From Candidatus Nanohaloarchaea archaeon (GTDB lineage Archaea; Nanohalarchaeota; Nanosalinia; Nanosalinales; JAHENU01), in contig JAHENU010000008.1 in assembly GCA_018609855.1 (NCBI GenBank), forward strand, positions 1 to 12,181: a stretch of DNA of 12,181 nt, given 5' to 3'. A model generated the notes under the pieces. The model was not told where the DNA came from. It saw only the letters and a program-made list of their open reading frames with translations, and did no database searches. Numbering within the stretch: the first letter of the stretch is position 1; each line of letters opens with the position of its first letter. The position numbers and the translations under genes were made by a program. This document shows positions 7,660 to 12,181 of the stretch, piece by piece.

Positions 7660-8538
7660 ATGTTTGGCTACATCCTCTTGGCTATTGGCATAATTGGGAC
7701 TGGCATAGCAGCTTACCATGATATACGCACCACCGATGTCCCCGACTATCCAGCGCTTTACATGACCATTATTGCTATTCTCATACACAGCATACAGACT
7801 ACCATTACCGGCAACACAACTTTTGTTGCACAATCATTACTCTATGGCACCATTTTAACAGCCATAGGAGCTTTACAATACGTATTACGGCTATGGGGAG
7901 GCGCAGATATGCTATTACTGGGTGCTTTTGGCTTTACATTTCCATACTTACCACAAGAATTCTCAACACTGGCAGAAATACCGCCCTGGCCTTTCCCTGT
8001 CACGCTCTTTTTCAATTTGCTGATCGTGGGCTCTCTCTATTCACTTCTGTATGCCACTGCGTTGTTTTTCACTATACCAAATCACCTGTATGTATTCCTT
8101 CAAAACATCAGATCTCATGCTCGCAGTTTTGCTATTGGCACCGGTGTCTATATACTCGCATTTATAGCAGTGTTACTTATTGTGCCTTTCACACTGCTAA
8201 CACTTGCCCCAATTGCTTTACAAATCTATGGTTATTTCGTAGCTATCTACATACTCTATATTTTCCTTTCCACGATTCAAAAGAATAGTATGGAACGGAC
8301 GATTTCTCCTGGGCAATTACAGGAAGGCGATGTATTAGCGGAAGACGTTGTATTATCAGACACAACAATTCATGCGAGCCGTATTGAAGGGCTTACAAAT
8401 GCACAGGTGGCAGCGATTCAAAAGAAAGAAGAAAGCGTAACGGTTATGCACGGAGTTCCGTATATTCCAGCATTTTTCTTTGCGCTCATTATTTCTGTCA
8501 CTATAGGCGATATTATCTATCTCTTACTGCCACTCTAG
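7660..8538 (+). CDS. A24-family archaeal prepilin peptidase with C-terminal cytoplasmic domain
   Basis: 292 residues, a membrane aspartyl protease that removes the short leader of class III prepilins on the cytoplasmic side. The two catalytic Asp are visible: D21 in YHDIRTTDVPDY (19-30), where HDxR...VPD is the first motif, and D83 in WGGADML (79-85), the equivalent of bacterial GxGD. There are six or more predicted TM segments. After residue 210 comes a soluble segment (ISPGQLQEGDVLAEDV, then GLTNAQVAAIQ, then VTVMHGVPYIP, 215-270) and a last TM helix. This makes it longer than minimal archaeal peptidases such as FlaK or EppA; the extra domain might recognise substrate or gate access (inference). 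The obvious substrate is the pilin at 2763-3251. It is divergent from the machinery operon and about 90 bases from it. A GGT directly before the ATG is not a good ribosome site. Confidence 0.9.
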   Translation: MFGYILLAIGIIGTGIAAYHDIRTTDVPDYPALYMTIIAILIHSIQTTITGNTTFVAQSLLYGTILTAIGALQYVLRLWGGADMLLLGAFGFTFPYLPQEFSTLAEIPPWPFPVTLFFNLLIVGSLYSLLYATALFFTIPNHLYVFLQNIRSHARSFAIGTGVYILAFIAVLLIVPFTLLTLAPIALQIYGYFVAIYILYIFLSTIQKNSMERTISPGQLQEGDVLAEDVVLSDTTIHASRIEGLTNAQVAAIQKKEESVTVMHGVPYIPAFFFALIISVTIGDIIYLLLPL

Positions 8539-10020
8539 TTATTCTACCACAGTCGGCCGTATTTTATGGTATTGCGTCATATGGGCACGTAATTTCGTTA
8601 GCTCATCCTCAACATAATGTGTCGTTTCATGCAATTGCTTGCCATGCTCCATCATATAATCGCTCAGTCTTTGCAATTTCTCTTCCAACGCATCAATTCG
8701 CTGTTCAACGCTCTGTTGTTCCTGCTGCTCAAATTGGTCAAGCTCTTGCCGCTCCTCCTCCCGAAATTCTTCAAACCATGTCCGCAATTGTTCTTTCCAT
8801 TCTGACGGATCAGCCTCTCTTTCAATCCGCTGTTCCAGCTTTTCCTGCAATTCTTTACTCTTTTGAATCTCATGTTGCATCTTATCTACCTTTTGCACTG
8901 CATCTTCAATACGGGACAACCTATTGTCTATGAACGTGTGCTGACTCTGTTCAAGTTGTTCCATCCATTCCTGAATCTGCTTTTGACCGACAGAGCCATC
9001 AGATCGTCCTTCTAATTCCTGCATACGCTCTGCTAGAGCATCCTGCTTTTGCCGTATGTCTTCCAAACGCCCTTGTATTTGTGAAACGGGCTCCTTCTGA
9101 TGCTTCACAAACGAAGTGATGTGGTTGATTTTTTCATGTAATTCCTGAAGCTTATCATCCAATAATTGTACCTCTTCTTTCTCCAGACGTTGCAGCTCTT
9201 GCCGCTCCTCCTCCCGAAATTCTTCAAACCATGTCCGCAATTGTTCTTTCCATTCAGAAGGATTTTGTTGCGATTCCTCGATGGCCTCTATCCGTTCTTC
9301 AACGGCATTTTGTACCTGCGCCATTTGTGTCAGCTGTTGTTCTAGTGTTTCAGGCCTTTCCTGCTGAGTATCTTCTATTGCAGTTATTCGCTGTTTCAAG
9401 TCATCAACCGTCTCTTTCACTGCAGAAATATCTTTTTTGGTTCTGTCAAACATATCAGCTACTGTGTGATCAATTTCCGTTCTGACATTCGCTATTTGTG
9501 ATTGTACACTATCGCATTGTTGTTCTATGTCGGTGATGCGGTTCTGTAATAAAGCATAATTCTCTAAGACTTCTTCCTTAATTTCTTCTTTCAATTCCTG
9601 TTGCCCAGTGCTCAACGCATCATCCATTTTCTGCCGTGTTGTGTGGAGCGTATTGAATAATTCAGTCTCCAGCTGTTCCATGCCTTTTTGCACGCTCTGC
9701 ATCTCATTGTACACAGCTTTTTTAATGGCAGCTGGCTGTACATCGTCCACCGTATCTTTCAACTGTTCGATGCGTTTCTGCAATTTTTTAATATGATCTT
9801 CGCAATCAGAAACGCGGTGACGCACATCTTTTGCTGCAGCATCATCCTGTATTTGTTCAACAAGTCGCAATTTTTCCGTGAGTTCTTCTGCATCAAATGT
9901 ATCAAGAACATCTGACACTTCATCCAACGTTTCTCGCCACTCAGCATGCTCTTCCCGTTCCTGCTCTATTTCATCTTTGACTTTTGCGAGTTCGACCCAC
10001 CAATTTTGTTCCGACGCCAT
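8539..10020 (-). CDS. Long cytoplasmic coiled-coil protein with duplicated Trp-containing segment
   Basis: 493 residues from ATG 10018-10020, chosen because the GTG nine bases upstream is part of the GTGAT ribosome site (10025-10029). Almost the whole protein is charged heptad-like helix rich in Glu, Gln, Lys and Arg. There is no Walker motif, so it is not an SMC or Rad50 ATPase, and no TM or signal peptide is seen. Segment PSEWKEQLRTWF... begins near residues 254 and 405 and is identical over about 20 residues in both copies, which are 151 residues apart. A weaker third copy, QEWMEQLEQSQ, lies near 350. Repeats ending in ERIEAIE-like and NRLSRIE-like turns suggest an extended rod built from internal duplications. 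The Trp-rich N-terminus (QNWWVEL) and Trp residues at the repeats are unusual in a coiled coil and could be contact points. Its stop codon directly abuts that of the prepilin peptidase. A cytoskeletal, scaffold or pilus-associated role is possible; no function can be assigned. Confidence 0.8.
   Translation of the reverse strand: MASEQNWWVELAKVKDEIEQEREEHAEWRETLDEVSDVLDTFDAEELTEKLRLVEQIQDDAAAKDVRHRVSDCEDHIKKLQKRIEQLKDTVDDVQPAAIKKAVYNEMQSVQKGMEQLETELFNTLHTTRQKMDDALSTGQQELKEEIKEEVLENYALLQNRITDIEQQCDSVQSQIANVRTEIDHTVADMFDRTKKDISAVKETVDDLKQRITAIEDTQQERPETLEQQLTQMAQVQNAVEERIEAIEESQQNPSEWKEQLRTWFEEFREEERQELQRLEKEEVQLLDDKLQELHEKINHITSFVKHQKEPVSQIQGRLEDIRQKQDALAERMQELEGRSDGSVGQKQIQEWMEQLEQSQHTFIDNRLSRIEDAVQKVDKMQHEIQKSKELQEKLEQRIEREADPSEWKEQLRTWFEEFREEERQELDQFEQQEQQSVEQRIDALEEKLQRLSDYMMEHGKQLHETTHYVEDELTKLRAHMTQYHKIRPTVVE
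8741..8802 (-). repeat. 62-bp exact direct repeat, copy B (in coiled-coil gene)
   Basis: Identical base for base to 9194-9255, offset 453 bases (151 codons), both in frame. It encodes EWKEQLRTWFEEFREEERQE plus two bases of a Leu codon. Flanking codons diverge immediately on the 8803 side (T against A) and at 8740 (A against C). Confidence 0.95.
9194..9255 (-). repeat. 62-bp exact direct repeat, copy A (in coiled-coil gene)
   Basis: Partner of 8741-8802. Identity covers synonymous positions, while the surrounding coiled coil shares only the pattern of residues. This implies recent duplication or gene conversion, and makes the pair a potential site for deletion of the intervening 453 bases without a frameshift. 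Confidence 0.95.
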
Positions 10021-10042
10021 ACCTATCACTCACACTGTTTCC

Positions 10043-10050
10043 ATTTATAA
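10043..10050 (-). promoter_or_regulatory. Second TATA-like element before the coiled-coil gene
   Basis: TTATAAAT on the minus strand, centred about 26 bases from the ATG at 10020, so it would give a leaderless transcript. It repeats the plus-strand octamer ATTTATAA of 10065-10072 exactly, 22 bases away. Confidence 0.35.
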
Positions 10051-10065
10051 GTATCTCAGCCATAA

Positions 10066-10073
10066 TTTATAAA
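10066..10073. promoter_or_regulatory. Palindromic TATA box shared by two divergent genes
   Basis: TTTATAAA is its own reverse complement. Its centre is 49.5 bases from the coiled-coil ATG (10020) and 48.5 from the ATG at 10118. A start about 27 bases away on each side gives leaders of about 22 bases, each containing a ribosome site (GTGAT on the minus side, GGGAG on the plus side). Archaeal TBP binding is nearly symmetric, so one such box can in principle direct transcription both ways. Confidence 0.5.
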
Positions 10074-10117
10074 AACACAGAACACAGTTTTGTAATATGG
10101 ACCTACGGGAGAAAAAT

Positions 10118-10309
10118 ATGAACTTCCTGTATGGAGCGATTTTTGTTCTGGGAGCCATTATTTTTAATGGGATAGCGGTTGTGCTGGGCACTACGAATAT
10201 AAGTCTTCCTATTATCCATATTCACTATGGTCTCTCAATTATAACAGCACTCATTGCTGTGTATTATCTCTTCCAAGCATTTTTTGCCAATTCATTTCGT
10301 CGTTCATAA
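10118..10309 (+). CDS. Small two-TM membrane protein
   Basis: 63 residues from ATG 10118, which has GGGAG (10107-10111) 6 bases upstream and opens directly into the first hydrophobic helix (residues about 2-24, NFLYGAIFVLGAIIFNGIAV). An in-frame ATG at 10097 would add MDLREKN and could start a leaderless mRNA, so it is not excluded. The second helix lies at about 35-54 (YGLSIITALIAVYYLFQAFF). A short loop with HIHYG joins them, and a basic tail (FRRS) suggests the C-terminus faces the cytoplasm. No family recognised. It is divergent from the coiled-coil gene and probably shares its TATA box, so the two may be expressed together. It ends 22 bases from the convergent gatE stop. It is too short for confident calling by length alone; the promoter, ribosome site and clean TM pattern support it. 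Confidence 0.65.
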   Translation: MNFLYGAIFVLGAIIFNGIAVVLGTTNISLPIIHIHYGLSIITALIAVYYLFQAFFANSFRRS

Positions 10310-10317
10310 AAAGAAAG
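10308..10317 (-). terminator. Oligo-T tract after gatE
   Basis: Minus-strand CTTTCTTTTT lies 15-24 bases after the gatE TAA, overlapping the end of the small membrane-protein gene on the other strand. No hairpin is present; a short archaeal-type terminator is plausible. Confidence 0.35.
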
Positions 10318-10331
10318 TGTCTCCCATGCCA

Positions 10332-12167
10332 TTATTCTTCAAGAATCGACTGCACGAGATCTTTAACCTCATCGCCATCCACACGACCAGCTAATGTCTG
10401 CATCACACCACCTGTTGTTTGACCGACCACCGCTTTCACATTATCCACCTCTCCTATCTGCCTTAGCTGCTCTTGCACAACAGTCCGTATTTCTTCTGCG
10501 CTGGCTTTGTACAACCCTTCTCGCTTAACCACTGTTTCTACAGAAGCGGAGGAAGGAAAGTGTTGCAGTATATAAGAGAATGCTGATTTAGCGATAGAAT
10601 TATTCTCATACATAGTGAGTAGTGCATCAAGCGTCTCCACGGCAATATGCTCAACCAGCACCCCTTCCTGAGCAACTTTCCCTAATACATTTGTTAGCAC
10701 ATTAGCCACCAAGTGAGGGTCATGGCGCTCCTTGAGACGCGCATAGGTATCATAGTGTGGTGAATCCATTAGTTGTTGCGCTAACTCTCCACCAATCTCA
10801 GTTTTTAATCGCTGATACCGTTCTTGTGGTGTTTCAGGCAAAGTCTCATATGCACGCTGCTTCAAGGAACCAGTAATTTGTACGGGAGCAACGTCAGTTT
10901 CTGGATACAGACGTGCGCTGCCAGGTAATGGACGTAAGTATGATGTGGTTGCATCGCGCTCAGCGCGACGAGTCTCTTCCGGTACACGTTGCGGCAATGA
11001 TGCCACCCGCTCGAAAAATGACTGAAGGTCAGATTCTTCTGAGCCAGCATCCAAAGCTATGAGCATAATCAGGTCATTGTTTCCAGCAGTAACAGTCCGT
11101 TTCACCTGCTGCCATTCTTTTACAACACCATAAGCAGCTAAATCTTCATCGCTATGAATAAATCCGTGAATACCAAAAGGCCGGAGATACTCTGTCAGTT
11201 CTGTGGCTAGCGTTTTGTCCCCACATAGCTGCTTTTTCATATACCCGCACAGTCCTGGAACTACATACGCCTTTATCACCCCAGATTCTGCAATAGTCCG
11301 CAATAATTCATGATCGCAGTATAAAAAGATATGACTAACGTCATATTCTTCAATTGATAGCTCAGTAATGTTGTGTTGTTGCAACTGATCACGAATAGCG
11401 ATCAATTGCTCTTGTCGTTCAATTTCATTATCGACCAACTCGTCAATGCGTTTGACATCCTGAAATCCCTTAATTTCAACACGTGCACCAGTAGGCAAAG
11501 AAATATTCACATCTTGGCGAATAGTACCTAATCCTCGCTTCACAGGTAACGCACGAAGTAGCTGGCCTATTTCCAATGCAGCGGCTTTACACTCAGCGCC
11601 ACTTTTTAATACCGGAGCAGTTCCTACCTCAAGCAGAGGAATACCCAGCCGGTTTAAATCATACACGGCTTTATCGCTTTTTCGTTCATGTAATCCGCAT
11701 GCATCTTCTTCAATGTTAATTGTCTCAATAGGCACAGTCGAACCATTTGCTTCTATAGATCCATGCAGTCCAACTAAGCATGTTCTCTGGAATCCGGTAG
11801 TGTTTGATCCATCAACCACAGTCTTTCGCATTATCTGTATTTCATCAGGAACAGAACTTCCCATTAGTAATGCGGCTTGCACTGCATAGAATAAAGCATT
11901 GGTGTTCAATGGCTGTGGCGGCTCTTCATCCATCTCAACTAAGCAATTATTACTATACACCTGATACACATAGCGCTGGCGTTTTTGAAATTCATAGTGT
12001 GCAGCTGGATCTTGTCTCCCCATTTCTCCTGTAACTGGGAAGAGATAGCGAGAGAACGCAAACCGTGGCGCTTCATTGTGCATAGTGGTAGGACAATGAC
12101 AAAATAGCTTTGTTTTTGTGTCTAGTTGCTGATGGATTTCCAATCCAATCGTCGGTGTTCCAGTCAT
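10332..12167 (-). CDS. gatE: Glutamyl-tRNA(Gln) amidotransferase subunit E
   Basis: 611 residues, complete: an in-frame TGA (12177-12179) precedes the ATG, and GTGAT (12171-12175) lies 3 bases before it. GatE, with GatD, converts Glu-tRNA(Gln) to Gln-tRNA(Gln) in the cytoplasm; GatE binds tRNA and activates the glutamyl group, GatD supplies ammonia. Kinase-like GatB/E core motifs: GLEIHQQLDTKTKLFC (8-23), VDGSNTTGFQRT (118-129), NIEEDACG (151-158), YDLNRLGIPLLEVGT (169-183), RQDVNISL (217-224) and VEIKGFQDV (230-238). A GAD-type insertion follows (about 270-395); with the TSYLRPLPGSARLYPETD segment (408-425), it distinguishes GatE from bacterial GatB. The C-terminal helical and YqeY-like tail ends in MQTLAGRVDGDEVK. 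Length is normal for the family. GatD is not in the window, so the pair is not adjacent on this side. The gene is unrelated to the pilus genes and serves as the clearest archaeal marker here. Confidence 0.97.
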   Translation of the reverse strand: MTGTPTIGLEIHQQLDTKTKLFCHCPTTMHNEAPRFAFSRYLFPVTGEMGRQDPAAHYEFQKRQRYVYQVYSNNCLVEMDEEPPQPLNTNALFYAVQAALLMGSSVPDEIQIMRKTVVDGSNTTGFQRTCLVGLHGSIEANGSTVPIETINIEEDACGLHERKSDKAVYDLNRLGIPLLEVGTAPVLKSGAECKAAALEIGQLLRALPVKRGLGTIRQDVNISLPTGARVEIKGFQDVKRIDELVDNEIERQEQLIAIRDQLQQHNITELSIEEYDVSHIFLYCDHELLRTIAESGVIKAYVVPGLCGYMKKQLCGDKTLATELTEYLRPFGIHGFIHSDEDLAAYGVVKEWQQVKRTVTAGNNDLIMLIALDAGSEESDLQSFFERVASLPQRVPEETRRAERDATTSYLRPLPGSARLYPETDVAPVQITGSLKQRAYETLPETPQERYQRLKTEIGGELAQQLMDSPHYDTYARLKERHDPHLVANVLTNVLGKVAQEGVLVEHIAVETLDALLTMYENNSIAKSAFSYILQHFPSSASVETVVKREGLYKASAEEIRTVVQEQLRQIGEVDNVKAVVGQTTGGVMQTLAGRVDGDEVKDLVQSILEE

Positions 12168-12181
12168 TATATCACATCATA

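Noticed and set aside
7576-7833. Minus-strand 85-codon frame across the divergent promoter region
   Set aside because: It overlaps the peptidase N-terminus and the promoters, has no family likeness, and its composition looks like an antisense shadow.
8741-9255. CRISPR array or insertion-sequence remnant
   Set aside because: Only two copies, in frame in one coding gene, with no spacer pattern, terminal inverted repeats or transposase.
8539-10020. SMC/Rad50-like chromosome protein
   Set aside because: No Walker A, signature or Walker B motif and no hinge domain; only coiled coil.
10027-10029. GTG start for the coiled-coil gene
   Set aside because: It is part of the GTGAT ribosome site serving ATG 10018-10020.
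10097-10117. Seven-residue longer start for the small membrane protein
   Set aside because: Possible as a leaderless start, but GGGAG 6 bases before ATG 10118 and the symmetric TATA spacing favour the shorter form; not fully excluded.
10332-12167. Bacterial-type gatB
   Set aside because: The GAD-type insertion and the TSYLRPLPGSARLYPETD segment are features of archaeal GatE.

Overview
The window reads as a piece of an archaeal chromosome, most likely from an uncultured DPANN-type lineage (Woesearchaeota/Pacearchaeota-like); the domain assignment is firm, the phylum is a guess. The archaeal evidence is: a full-length GatE, the archaea-specific subunit of the Glu-tRNA(Gln) amidotransferase; a prepilin with a class III (archaeal) signal peptide; a FlaI/TadA-type ATPase; AT-rich TATA boxes placed about 27 bases before expected transcript starts; oligo-T tracts instead of hairpin terminators; and secreted proteins packed with N-glycosylation sequons. 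No tRNA, rRNA, CRISPR array, insertion sequence or other mobile element was recognised, and no gene-free stretch exceeds about 130 bases.

Layout. (1) Bases 1-2721, plus strand: two overlapping genes for envelope proteins. The first is a 5'-truncated large glycoprotein with beta-sandwich domains, the C-terminal half of a von Willebrand factor A (vWA) domain and Ca-binding-type loops. The second is a single-TM protein with a pilin-like N-terminus. (2) Bases 2763-7571, minus strand: a type IV pilus/Tad-like secretion cluster, read as winged-helix/coiled-coil protein, then secretion ATPase, then two separate T2SF platform proteins, then a major-pilin gene with its own promoter. (3) Bases 7660-8538, plus strand: an A24 prepilin peptidase, divergent from the pilus operon. 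(4) Bases 8539-10020, minus strand: a long Trp-containing coiled-coil protein carrying an exact 62-bp internal duplication. (5) Bases 10118-10309, plus strand: a small two-TM protein sharing a palindromic TATA element with the coiled-coil gene. (6) Bases 10332-12167, minus strand: gatE.

How they fit together (inference). The ATPase energises the two-protein inner-membrane platform, the peptidase trims the class III pilin (and perhaps the pilin-like protein), and the pilin is assembled into a filament. The vWA glycoprotein and its pilin-like partner, encoded tail-to-tail with the pilin gene, would be candidate tip or surface adhesion components. The arrangement recalls bacterial Tad pili, which also use two single-domain platform proteins and often have vWA-containing TadG-like partners, and archaeal EppA-dependent pili. 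The two coiled-coil proteins flanking the peptidase have no assigned function and are the least explained part of the locus.

Translation signals are consistent: five genes have GTGAT 3-4 bases before the start codon, the 3' half of the extended Shine-Dalgarno sequence GGAGGTGAT. This was used to choose starts.
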